From positions 1 through 44,691 of the forward strand of contig JAIYDT010000002.1 in the NCBI GenBank assembly GCA_027487355.1: a stretch of 44,691 bases of DNA, in the 5' to 3' direction. Positions 37,273-44,691 of the stretch are shown piece by piece. This stretch comes from Verrucomicrobiaceae bacterium. GTDB taxonomy: Bacteria > Verrucomicrobiota > Verrucomicrobiia > Verrucomicrobiales > Akkermansiaceae. The notes under the pieces were generated by a model. That model was not told the DNA's origin. It did not search any database and worked only from the letters and a program-made list of their open reading frames with translations. Both the position numbers and the translations under genes were made by a program. Each line of letters begins with the position of its first letter. Positions within the stretch are counted from its first letter, which is position 1.

Positions 37273-38049
37273 TCAACGGACTTCGGATGGAACCGGAACG
37301 ACGCGCGGCCGGGGTGGGCGGACGCTTTCGATCTTTCCTTCGAGGACGTTGTCGAGCTGCTTGCGGACGACGCAGACCTTCCGGCGCCAGGCCTCAGGAA
37401 CGGCGGTGGTGTCTCCGTTCGCAGGCAAGTTGCCGTTGAAAATCAGGGCTTCCGCTGCGTCACGGATTTCCAGTTCATATCCGCCACCGTCGGGATTGCG
37501 CTTCAGCAGGACCTTGCCGGCATCCGTGACGAGGCTGGCGGTGCGGTTCTCGGGATTGGTCGAATACCAACGTGGCCCTTCGCCTGGGATCAGGGCGGCG
37601 CTGAGCTCAGGCCCCAAGCCAAGCGGACGGTTCAGAGGGGCCGAACCGAGGGTCATCTCAACCTCCAAGGCGCGACCGCTGCGAAACACCGCGAGTTTCA
37701 CCACTTCGCCGGGCTTTTTCAGTCGGAGCAGGGTGGCGAGCTGAGCCTCGTTGACGAGGAGTTGATCGCCAAACTTCCAGACGACGTCGAGCGGCTGGAG
37801 GCCACAGGATTCCGCCGGGCCTTTGGCATCGACGGTCTGGATCACGAATCCAATGCCCGTCGGCAATTCCGGAAGATGGGCGCGGGTGGCCTCATCGGGC
37901 TTTGCAACCCGGCAACCGAGCCAAGGAGGTCCCTCCACCAGCTTCTTCGGCTGGACCAGCGGCGGGTCTGCCGATGGTGCGACCTGATCGGCCTGCAAAC
38001 CCTGAAGCAGCAGGACGGAAAGGGCGATGTAGGGAAACACTTTCATCAT
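37273..38049 (-). CDS. Secreted PDZ-domain protein in ECF sigma operon
   Basis: 258 residues with a signal peptide (MMKVFPYIALSVLLLQGLQA). One PDZ domain (about 40-135): GIGFVIQTVDAKGPAESCGLQPLDVVWKFGDQ, LATLLRLKKPGEVVKLAVFR. The remaining C-terminal part is basic and Pro-rich with no recognised domain. Its start codon shares one base with the stop of the anti-sigma-like gene (TGATG), so it belongs to the sigma operon and might sense envelope proteins or present them to a protease. Confidence 0.75.
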   Translation of the reverse strand: MMKVFPYIALSVLLLQGLQADQVAPSADPPLVQPKKLVEGPPWLGCRVAKPDEATRAHLPELPTGIGFVIQTVDAKGPAESCGLQPLDVVWKFGDQLLVNEAQLATLLRLKKPGEVVKLAVFRSGRALEVEMTLGSAPLNRPLGLGPELSAALIPGEGPRWYSTNPENRTASLVTDAGKVLLKRNPDGGGYELEIRDAAEALIFNGNLPANGDTTAVPEAWRRKVCVVRKQLDNVLEGKIESVRPPRPRVVPVPSEVR

Positions 38050-38516
38050 CAGAAGTCACTGACGGGCATGAGCAGGATCTCATCCCTGGGTTCCGAAATC
38101 TTGACCGTGTAGCCGGTCTCCTCATCGCGGACCACATCTTCGCTGACCATCCGCAGCCGGACGGCCTGCATCGCGGAGCCGTCGGGATCGGCGACCCAGC
38201 CCTCGTCGGACATGGATTCCACCCGCTCGGATTTTTCCACCAGGAAGGCCCCCAGCGAGGCCACGTCCGACCGAACCTGGGGCGAGGAAACGATTTCCGC
38301 ACCGCTCTTGAGAAGGCCAGGAAGGGTCACCATGGCGGCAATTGCAGCCGCGATGCCGACGCCGATCACGGGTCGTTTCCAATCCCGGACCCGGACGATT
38401 TTCGACTCCGCAGCGAGCCCATCGAGCATGTCCTCAATGGAACGCTGGCCGGACGAGCTCATCGCGGTCGGCATCAGACGGGCGAGAGCGGCTTCGATGG
38501 GATCAGGCGCTTGCAT
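38049..38516 (-). CDS. Putative membrane anti-sigma factor
   Basis: 155 residues: an N-terminal cytoplasmic helical part (IEAALARLMPTAMSSSGQRSIEDMLDGL), one membrane segment (PVIGVGIAAAIAAMVTLPGLL, about 49-69) and an outer domain of about 85 residues. This shape and its position after an ECF sigma gene (14-nt overlap) suggest an anti-sigma factor. It lacks the zinc motif HxxxCxxC of the ZAS class, so the class is uncertain. Confidence 0.65.
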   Translation of the reverse strand: MQAPDPIEAALARLMPTAMSSSGQRSIEDMLDGLAAESKIVRVRDWKRPVIGVGIAAAIAAMVTLPGLLKSGAEIVSSPQVRSDVASLGAFLVEKSERVESMSDEGWVADPDGSAMQAVRLRMVSEDVVRDEETGYTVKISEPRDEILLMPVSDF

Positions 38517-39033
38517 GGCGGTTTTCCTTCAGGCGACGGAGTTCGTGAGAAAGTTGGTCGAGAGCGTAGCGATAGCGGGACGCTGCGGTGTTGGGGGAAA
38601 TCGCGAGGGTTTCCGAGATCTGAGCAAACGTCAGGCCACCCCAGGTCTTCATCACGACGACCTCACGCAGCTTCGGGCTGAGTTTTTCGACAGCCTCGCG
38701 AAGGAAGACGGCTTCTTCATCGTCCTCCATGACCGGATCAAGCCAGACGTCTTGGAAGTCATTGAGGTAAATCACTGAGCCCTCGCGGTTGCGGCGGCGG
38801 GTTTCGGAGCGGTGGTGGTTGAGACCACAGAAGCGGATGGTGGAAAAGGCCAGCGGGAGGTCGGGAGGCGTCGCGCCCTTGTCGGCCTGGTAGTGCCAAA
38901 GGCGGAGGATGGCTTCCTGCACCAGATCCTCAGCGTCCTGCTTGCACTGGCTCCAGCCACGCGCGAACAAAAGCAGCCGCGGACCGTTCTCGGTCAGCCA
39001 CTGTTTCCATTCGATTGCCAACGATTGCGCCAT
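38503..39033 (-). CDS. ECF-type RNA polymerase sigma factor
   Basis: 176 residues with region 2 (ARGWSQCKQDAEDLVQEAILRLWHY, the DAEDLVQE core) and region 4 (LSPKLREVVVMKTWGGLTFAQISETLAISPNTAASRYRYALDQL). It is the first gene of the operon with the anti-sigma-like and PDZ genes. The target regulon is unknown. Upstream, 39091-39109 holds the perfect inverted repeat CTTCCA..TGGAAG. Confidence 0.9.
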   Translation of the reverse strand: MAQSLAIEWKQWLTENGPRLLLFARGWSQCKQDAEDLVQEAILRLWHYQADKGATPPDLPLAFSTIRFCGLNHHRSETRRRNREGSVIYLNDFQDVWLDPVMEDDEEAVFLREAVEKLSPKLREVVVMKTWGGLTFAQISETLAISPNTAASRYRYALDQLSHELRRLKENRHASA

Positions 39034-39090
39034 TCATGGGAAAAATGCCTTCAGAAGGTCCGTTTGTCTGTAAAATCTTCCGAAATACTG

Positions 39091-39109
39091 CTTCCATCCC
39101 GTCTGGAAG
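39091..39109. promoter_or_regulatory. Inverted repeat in divergent promoter region
   Basis: CTTCCA-TCCCGTC-TGGAAG, a perfect 6-bp repeat with a 7-bp centre, between the divergent sigma gene (start 39033) and the interrupted membrane-protein gene (start 39138). Possible operator; no promoter was identified. Confidence 0.35.
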
Positions 39110-39137
39110 AAGAATCAGGACCTCGACCTGAGAGACG

Positions 39138-39803
39138 ATGATCGATATCCCCAAAGCCCCGAATCCCTACCGACTTCGGCTTGTACCTGGCGGCGCAGGA
39201 CGGCCCGGGTTTGAACTGAGCGTGGCTGGGTTCAAATCCGTTTTGTCCAGGATCATCAACGCCCTCCTGGCCTGTGTGGCCGCCTTCGTCGCTTAGATCG
39301 TCGGGACTCAGTTTTCACCGGGATTCCATGAAGATCTGCTATGGACGGCCATTCACTGGGGTGCGTTCTCACTCCTCATGTTCTTGCCCCTTCTGGCCAC
39401 CTTCGCGGGATTGAAAGGACTGCTGGCTCGCAAGACACTGCTCCTGCTCCCGGATCTCAGCGGTTTCGAATCCGTTTTCCGCCTGGGAGGCGTCACGATT
39501 TCCCGGCGCACATGGTCTCTTGGCGATTTTGACCACGTTCGGTTCCGATTCGTTTACGGTGGATACAAATCTGGAACCGGTCACGCAGTTTCCCTCGTGG
39601 GTCCGGGCCAATTGCTGGAATTCACCTCTTCACGCAGTCGCGCCGAGTCCGTTTCCTTCGCGCTGGGTCTGGGAGAGCTGACCGGCCTTCCGGTAAAGGG
39701 GATTCCCGAGGAGCCATCCAACCGCCCGGCGCTCAAGCCGGTTCCAATCATCCGAACTTTCGGGGAGTTGAAAGCCGGCGGGATTTGCGAAGATCAGAGC
39801 TGA
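39138..39803 (+). pseudogene. Membrane protein gene interrupted by an in-frame TAG
   Basis: The frame from the ATG at 39138 (MIDIPKAPNPYRLRLVPG) runs in one frame to TGA at 39801 except for a single TAG at 39294-39296, codon 53 of 222. The stop falls in a hydrophobic stretch (NALLACVAAFVA*IVGTQF); a Trp (TGG) or Gln (CAG) codon with one changed base would restore it. The second half has another hydrophobic stretch (GAFSLLMFLPLLATFAGL) and a beta-rich domain (SVFRLGGVTISRRTWSLGDFDHVRFRFVYGG) like a membrane-anchored PH-like domain. The track lists only 39378-39803. Function unknown. Confidence 0.75.
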
Positions 39804-39821
39804 CAGTATGATCCATGGCGG

Positions 39822-42800
39822 GTGCATTTTTCTGGTCCGCAGCCGTGTCTGATTGGTATTCGACTCTGCGTGGCAGGATTCGTGGAAAAACCGTTGATCG
39901 TGGATGGATTCGAGTCCCCCGAGTCGTGGATGCCCGTGGCGTCAGGGCTGGCGGAACTGAAGCTGGACAGCCCGGAGTCCCCACGAGGCCGCTCTTTGCG
40001 GATGAGCTTCGATTTCAACGGCGGAGGCGGCTTCGTGGTGGCGCGAAAGGAAATCCGAATTCCGCTTTCCGAGACCTGGGAGTTCCGATTCCGCCTGCGG
40101 GGCGAGGTGCCGCCCAATCGCTTCGAGTTCAAGATCGTCGATCCCTCCGGCACCAATGTCTGGCGCTGGAGCGAGGAACCGCTGGTGGTTTCCGATGACT
40201 GGCGCGAAGTGGTGATCCCCAGCAGCCGGATGCCCTTCGCCTGGGGACCGGCCGGCGGCGGGGTCCCTTCCGAGATCGGCGTGATCGAGTTCGCCATCGC
40301 CGCCGGCGAAGGCGGCGCGGGGACCCTGAGCATCGAGGATTTCCAATGGGTGGACACGGGTCCGCTGGTGGCCGTTTCCTGCGAGGCATCCTCCGGAAAG
40401 GCCGAATCACTGCTTGCCGGGGACGGCTGGAGCAGCGATGCCAGCGATGAAGCCCCATGGGTCGAGCTGGACTTCGGCCGCCCCCGCGAGCTCGGCGGCC
40501 TGATCCTCCACTGGCAGCCCGAGGGCGCACGGGATTTGAAAATCGAGGCTCTGCACGGCAGCGAATGGCGGGAGATTCTGGAATTGCACCGGGTCCTAGG
40601 CACCCGCACCGCCGTGCCCTTGCAAGGTCCCGCCACCCAGCGTGTCCGCCTCACCTTTCTGCCCGGAGCCGCCCTCGGGAGCATCGAATGGAAAGGACCC
40701 GAATTCTCGCGCTCTGACGACGAATTCCTCCACGCCATCGCCACCTCTTCCGAGCCCGGTGCCTTTCCAAAATACTGGCTGCGACGCCAGACCCTGCTCA
40801 CCCCGATCGGCTCGCCCGACGGTGGCCCCCAGTCCATGATGAACGAGGAAGGCCTCGTGGAAATCGATGCCGCCAGCCCGTCGATCGAGCCCTTCCTCCA
40901 TGACGGCGAGCGACTCTGGACCTGGCAAGACGCCACCCTCCACCAATCGCTCGAAGACGGTTGGATGCCCCTCCCCCGTTCGCACTGGTCCTGCGGGGAG
41001 CTTTCCCTCGAAGTCGCCGCCGAACCCGCAGAAGGCGGCACCCTTGTGCGCTACACGATTGGGAACTCCTCCAGCCAGCCCCGATCCATCCAGCTCCACC
41101 TCGCGATCCGTCCCTTCCAGGCGACTCCGCCCTGGCAGCACCACGGCCGCCTCGGCGGAAAGAGCGCCATTTCCAGCATCGAGTTCGAAGGCCCGGTCTG
41201 CCTGCTGGACGGCACCCGCCGGATCATCCCGATGAGCCCACCGGATCGAACCGCCGCCCAGCCTTTCGCCTCCGGTCCGCTCGTCGAAAACCTCCGCAGC
41301 GGCCACCCGCCCTCCGCCCAGAAGGCAGTGGACCCCCTCGGTCTCGCCGAGGCGGTCTTCACCTTCCAGATCGATCTCCCAGCCGGAGCATCTGAGGAAC
41401 GGTCCGTCTTCCTCCCCTTCGATCACGCCTCCCGAGCCCCCGACCAGCCGGTGTTGAAATCCGTGAAACGGCAGTGGAACGAAGCCCTCGCCCAAACCCG
41501 CTTCGACGTCCCACCCGACTGGGAAGACGCCGCCCAAGCCTGGAAAACCGCCGCCGCCCACATCCTCGTCAACCGCCACCGCGCGGCCATCCACCCCGGA
41601 CCGCGACGCTACACACGCGCCTGGATTCGCGATGGCGTCGTCATGGGTGCCGCTCTGGCCCGCTCCGGCAGCGTCGGTCCGTATGTCGATTTCATGCGCT
41701 GGTATGAACCCTTCCTTCGCAACGACGGCTTCGTTCCCTGCTGCGTCGATGAAAAGGGGCCTGACTGGCTCGTCGAGTATGACAGCCAGGGCCAATGGCT
41801 CTACGGCATCGCCGAGTGCCACCGCTTCGGCGCAGGCGATTCCTTCGCAAACGACCTCTGGCCGTCCGCCCTGCGCTGCATCCACCACACCCGCGAGCTG
41901 CTTGAAAGCCGCCCGGCGGAAAGCGAGGATCTCCCTGACAAGCGCGCCTTTCGCGGCCTTCTGCCTGAATCCGCCAGCCACGAGGGCTATCTCGCCCATC
42001 CCGTCCATTCCTACTGGGACGACTTCTGGGCCATCCGCGGACTGATCGACATCCAGCGGCTCGCCCACCATCTCGCCCGACCGGAAAGCGAGCAGTCGAT
42101 GATCCGGGAAATGGCTTCCACGCTGATCGCCGCCGTCCGTGAATCCCTCCGCCTCACCATGGAACTACGGGAGATCCCGTACATCCCCGGCTCGGTCGAG
42201 TGGGCGGACTTCGATCCCGCCGCCACCGCCGTGGCGATGATGATCCTCGACGGCCTCGAGGTCCTTCCCGCCGAGGGATTGCAGGACACCTTCGACCGCT
42301 ACCTGAAAGGCTTTCGCGACCGCATCCGCGGCGCCATGCCCTGGAACAACTACTCCGCCTACGAAATGCGGATCGTTTCCGCCCTCACCCGCCTCGGACG
42401 TCGGGCCGATGCCATCGAGCTGCTCACTTTCCTCCTTCAGGACCGCCGACCCGCCGTCTGGAACCAGTGGCCGGAAATCACCTGGAAGGACCCGCAGAGC
42501 CCCGGCCACTTCGGCGACCTGCCGCACACCTGGATCGGCGCGGAATACGTGCTGGGCTTCGCCGGACTCTTCGCCCACGAGCGCGCAGCCGATGACACCC
42601 TCGTCCTGGCCGCCGGCATGCCGCTGGAATGGTTCGCCAATGGCCGCACCAACGGCGTGAGCCAGTTCTCCACCTACTATGGCCCCGTGACCTTCTCACT
42701 GAAACTCAGCGGCGGGAAATGGCACCTCGATCTCACCCGCCCCCCAGCCTCACCCGGCGGCGGAATCGAAGTCCGGCTGCCCCATGTTTCCGGAGTCTCC

Positions 42801-42860
42801 CTGCTTCATCACGATGGGAACGATCTGCCGATCGACCCGCTGGGAATCGTCAGGCTCTGA
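39822..42860 (+). CDS. Large glycoside-hydrolase-like protein with carbohydrate-binding domains
   Basis: Up to 1012 residues. The frame is open from the preceding gene's stop at 39801, and the GTG at 39822 is the first start; no clear signal peptide or ribosome site is seen, so the N-terminus is uncertain. Parts in order: a CBM11-like domain (IVDGFESPESWMPVASG, about 25-175), a discoidin/F5-8-type region (WVELDFGRPRELGGLILHW, about 185-285), a beta region, then an (alpha/alpha)6 catalytic-type barrel (about 560-960) with YTRAWIRDGVVMGAALARSG, PCCVDEKGPDWLVEYDSQGQWLYGIAE, HSYWDDFWAIRGL and PHTWIGAEYVLGFAG, similar in style to GH15/GH37/GH63 enzymes. Catalytic acids are not assigned. The last 111 nt overlap the convergent ABC gene. 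Confidence 0.78.
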   Translation: MHFSGPQPCLIGIRLCVAGFVEKPLIVDGFESPESWMPVASGLAELKLDSPESPRGRSLRMSFDFNGGGGFVVARKEIRIPLSETWEFRFRLRGEVPPNRFEFKIVDPSGTNVWRWSEEPLVVSDDWREVVIPSSRMPFAWGPAGGGVPSEIGVIEFAIAAGEGGAGTLSIEDFQWVDTGPLVAVSCEASSGKAESLLAGDGWSSDASDEAPWVELDFGRPRELGGLILHWQPEGARDLKIEALHGSEWREILELHRVLGTRTAVPLQGPATQRVRLTFLPGAALGSIEWKGPEFSRSDDEFLHAIATSSEPGAFPKYWLRRQTLLTPIGSPDGGPQSMMNEEGLVEIDAASPSIEPFLHDGERLWTWQDATLHQSLEDGWMPLPRSHWSCGELSLEVAAEPAEGGTLVRYTIGNSSSQPRSIQLHLAIRPFQATPPWQHHGRLGGKSAISSIEFEGPVCLLDGTRRIIPMSPPDRTAAQPFASGPLVENLRSGHPPSAQKAVDPLGLAEAVFTFQIDLPAGASEERSVFLPFDHASRAPDQPVLKSVKRQWNEALAQTRFDVPPDWEDAAQAWKTAAAHILVNRHRAAIHPGPRRYTRAWIRDGVVMGAALARSGSVGPYVDFMRWYEPFLRNDGFVPCCVDEKGPDWLVEYDSQGQWLYGIAECHRFGAGDSFANDLWPSALRCIHHTRELLESRPAESEDLPDKRAFRGLLPESASHEGYLAHPVHSYWDDFWAIRGLIDIQRLAHHLARPESEQSMIREMASTLIAAVRESLRLTMELREIPYIPGSVEWADFDPAATAVAMMILDGLEVLPAEGLQDTFDRYLKGFRDRIRGAMPWNNYSAYEMRIVSALTRLGRRADAIELLTFLLQDRRPAVWNQWPEITWKDPQSPGHFGDLPHTWIGAEYVLGFAGLFAHERAADDTLVLAAGMPLEWFANGRTNGVSQFSTYYGPVTFSLKLSGGKWHLDLTRPPASPGGGIEVRLPHVSGVSLLHHDGNDLPIDPLGIVRL

Positions 42861-44573
42861 AGGCTCGATCGGCTCCTCCTTCACCGCCCGGATCTGAGGG
42901 ACATAACTCCACGTGCCGTCCATCTCGATCGTCAGCAGCGCATCAAAAAGCTCACTGGCCTCGCTGTTGCCGCCGAGGATCAGACTGCCCTGCCCCATTT
43001 TCCGAAACGCCGTCAGCACATCCTCGAGTTCGGGGCTTTTCAAGGTCGTTCCAGGACGGTCGATAACGATGAAATCCGGATTCGCCGCGATCGCCCGGAC
43101 GCAGGAAAACAACTGCTGCTCCGCCAGTGAAAGCACCTCGTTCCAGTCGCGGATCGTGTCCACCCCGCCAACCCTCGCCACCACCTCATCCAGCTTGAGC
43201 AGGCGCAGCGCCTGACGGGTCCGCAGATCATTCACGCGGAAGTCACCGCCCTCCACCCTCATGATCTGCCGCAGCGTGCCGGTGGGAAGATAAGGGCGCT
43301 CCGGCAGCAACATCAGACGCCCTTCCTCCGGCAGCACCAGCGTGCCGGATCCACGGTCACAGTCGCCCGCGATCAGGTGGAAAAGCGCCCGCTGCGCCAC
43401 CGCATTGGTCCCACAAACCAGAACGTTCGCCCGCTCCGGGATCGCCAGATCCAGATCCCTGACAAGTGGCAGCCCCGTTTCGATCGCCAACAGCTCGACT
43501 GACTCGAAGCTAAGCCGCCGCGCTTCAATGCGCACCGCGATCGGCATCTCCGGTCGGTCGATGGCCCGCTCGATCGACCCCGCCAGCTCACTCAACCGCG
43601 CGATCACCGCCGCGAAGGCTGAGATCGACTGGAACTGCGTCACAATCAGCGAAAACGCCCCGAGCAAGATCGCAAAGGCTCCCGCCGACTGCGTGATCAC
43701 GCCGAACTCCACCTTGTGGCTGAAAAACAGGGGAGCCACGATCAGCGCCGGGATGATCTGGATCATCAGGTTGTAGCCGGTCGTGAAAAAGGACAGGTTC
43801 CGGTTCACCGCGATCAGCCGCCGCATGTTCGAGGCCCAGTCCCCGATCCGCTGTGAGAGCCTGCGGCTGAAAAGCGGCTCGTTGTGCGTCAGCGCCACCG
43901 CATCCGCATGCTCGCGCACGTGCACCAGCTCCGAGCGGAAATTTGCCTCCCGGTCGGACTGCCGGAAATTCAGCCCGATCAGCGGCCGCCCCAGCCGGAT
44001 CGCCAGGGCCGAGCCCCCGGCCGCATAGATCACCGCCACCACGAACAACGTCTGACTGATCGACCACAGCACCCCGGAAAACGCGATCACCGTGAACGTT
44101 CCATTCAACAGCAGCAGGGCAAAGCTCAGCGATGTCGTCGTGAACGCACGCACATCCTCCGCGATCCGCTGGTCCGGATTCGCCACGCTTTCCGTGTCCG
44201 CATGCCGCCGCAGGCAATGCTTCAGGTAGGCCTCCGTCAGTTGCCGCGTCAGCGACTCCCGCCACAGCAGACCCAGCCGCTCCTCACAGAAGCGGAAAAA
44301 CACCGCCGCCGCCGTCGAGCACGCAAACATCACGATGTAGAGGATCGCCTGCTGGGCGAAGACACTCGGATTCCGACGCTCGATCGCCGACATGAAATCC
44401 CGGCCCACGTAGCTGGTCATCACGTTCAAGGCATTGATCACCAGCATCAAGAGCACCAGCAGGATCGCCAGCCGGCGGCCCTTCCCCCCCTCGTCCGACT
44501 GGAGAAACCCCTGCACCACCTGGGCAAGCCTCTTCCGCGTCAAACGGTCGAAGGAGACAGTGCCGGTAGCCAT
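42750..44573 (-). CDS. YddA/SbmA-like ABC transporter with degenerate ATPase domain
   Basis: Start preferred at the ATG at 44573 (MATGTVSFDRLTRKRLAQ), 607 residues; 44630 and 44666 are upstream options. The membrane domain (about 30-330) fits the ABC_membrane_2/YddA type: FRFCEERLGLLWRESLTRQLTEAYL, NPDQRIAEDVRAFTT. The ATPase domain has lost its catalytic parts: the Walker A place reads CGTNAVAQRAL (no GxxGxGKS), the signature LSLAEQQ, Walker B VIDRPG with Arg for the catalytic Glu, and the H-loop LGGNSEAS without His. The fold is still recognisable, so the protein seems retained with a non-ATPase role or a partner supplying hydrolysis. Its last 37 codons overlap the convergent hydrolase gene. 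Confidence 0.85.
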   Translation of the reverse strand: MATGTVSFDRLTRKRLAQVVQGFLQSDEGGKGRRLAILLVLLMLVINALNVMTSYVGRDFMSAIERRNPSVFAQQAILYIVMFACSTAAAVFFRFCEERLGLLWRESLTRQLTEAYLKHCLRRHADTESVANPDQRIAEDVRAFTTTSLSFALLLLNGTFTVIAFSGVLWSISQTLFVVAVIYAAGGSALAIRLGRPLIGLNFRQSDREANFRSELVHVREHADAVALTHNEPLFSRRLSQRIGDWASNMRRLIAVNRNLSFFTTGYNLMIQIIPALIVAPLFFSHKVEFGVITQSAGAFAILLGAFSLIVTQFQSISAFAAVIARLSELAGSIERAIDRPEMPIAVRIEARRLSFESVELLAIETGLPLVRDLDLAIPERANVLVCGTNAVAQRALFHLIAGDCDRGSGTLVLPEEGRLMLLPERPYLPTGTLRQIMRVEGGDFRVNDLRTRQALRLLKLDEVVARVGGVDTIRDWNEVLSLAEQQLFSCVRAIAANPDFIVIDRPGTTLKSPELEDVLTAFRKMGQGSLILGGNSEASELFDALLTIEMDGTWSYVPQIRAVKEEPIEPSEPDDSQRVDRQIVPIVMKQGDSGNMGQPDFDSAAG

Positions 44574-44691
44574 GAGGGAAACAGCCATAGCGCCCCACAA
44601 ACCTTGATGCAAAGCCAATTGGCCTAACATGTTTAAGATTCCCTGATCAACGGCTGGAGGCCCCAAATCAAAAATCCAAAATCAACAATCC
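44574..44691. other. Upstream region of the ABC gene and window edge
   Basis: Contains ATGTTAGGCCAATTG on the minus strand (a possible alternative start at 44630) and ends in AT-rich word repeat (AAATCAAAAATCCAAAATC). No promoter is clear. Confidence 0.4.

Noticed and set aside
39220-39245. tRNA-like GGTTCAAATCC
   Set aside because: It lies in the coding frame of the membrane-protein gene and no acceptor or anticodon arms can be formed around it.
40596-42071. 491-aa minus-strand ORF inside the large hydrolase gene
   Set aside because: Gly/Val/Asp-rich antisense frame typical of GC skew; the plus frame has coherent domains.

Overview
The window reads as chromosomal DNA of a GC-rich member of the Verrucomicrobia (PVC superphylum). 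The grounds are a very long GreA with a large N-terminal extension (a PVC trait, also seen in Chlamydia), a small AP2-domain protein, an active/inactive HtrA-like protease pair, a C30 carotenoid gene set that fits reported verrucomicrobial pigments, and spacers made of short AT-rich 'word' repeats (TTCGAA, AATCTTG, ATTCGTCATT). This placement is inference; no 16S gene is present.

Layout. 1-2.3 kb: three small unknown or membrane genes, then a gene-free stretch with a 103-bp direct repeat pair flanking a large inverted repeat. 2.28-3.6 kb: a dead IS481-like insertion sequence with doubled terminal repeats, an in-frame stop, a lost catalytic Asp and a 36-nt perfect palindrome. 3.6-5.1 kb: a GNAT acetyltransferase gene overlapping an HDAC-family deacetylase gene. 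5.2-11.3 kb: a type-I-secretion-like operon (ABC protein, HlyD, TolC; 4-nt overlaps) divergent from a LysR/NhaR-like regulator with a clear sigma70 promoter. 11.3-12.7 kb: non-coding hairpins and a low-GC GIY-YIG-like ORF just after an integron attC-like half-site. 12.7-18.1 kb: a lipoprotein aminopeptidase, then aldehyde dehydrogenase divergent from crtP-crtQ-crtO, the late steps of a staphyloxanthin-like C30 carotenoid pathway. 18.1-21.4 kb: an IscA-type Fe-S protein and a metal ABC transporter (ATPase plus permease). 21.5-25.2 kb: a histidine phosphatase, a GT32-like glycosyltransferase, a small kinase whose only start codon lies inside an 11-unit heptamer array, and a secreted unknown.

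25.2-37.2 kb holds housekeeping genes (rplQ, rpoA, photolyase, eno, greA) interleaved with the protease pair, a methyltransferase, two TPM-like genes and a RAYT transposase fragment. 37.3-39.0 kb is an ECF sigma / membrane anti-sigma-like / PDZ operon. 39.1-44.7 kb has a membrane-protein gene broken by a TAG, a 1012-aa multidomain glycoside-hydrolase-like protein, and a second ABC transporter whose ATPase domain has lost most catalytic motifs.

Most notable: two ABC-exporter proteins with degenerate ATPase domains; the protease/pseudoprotease operon in which the dead partner appears to have a PDZ inserted inside its protease fold; the late C30 carotenoid cluster; the heptamer array supplying a start codon; and recurrence of the 8-mer TGTTAGGC, which matches the integron attC R' consensus. 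All functional calls come from reading protein motifs without database searches.
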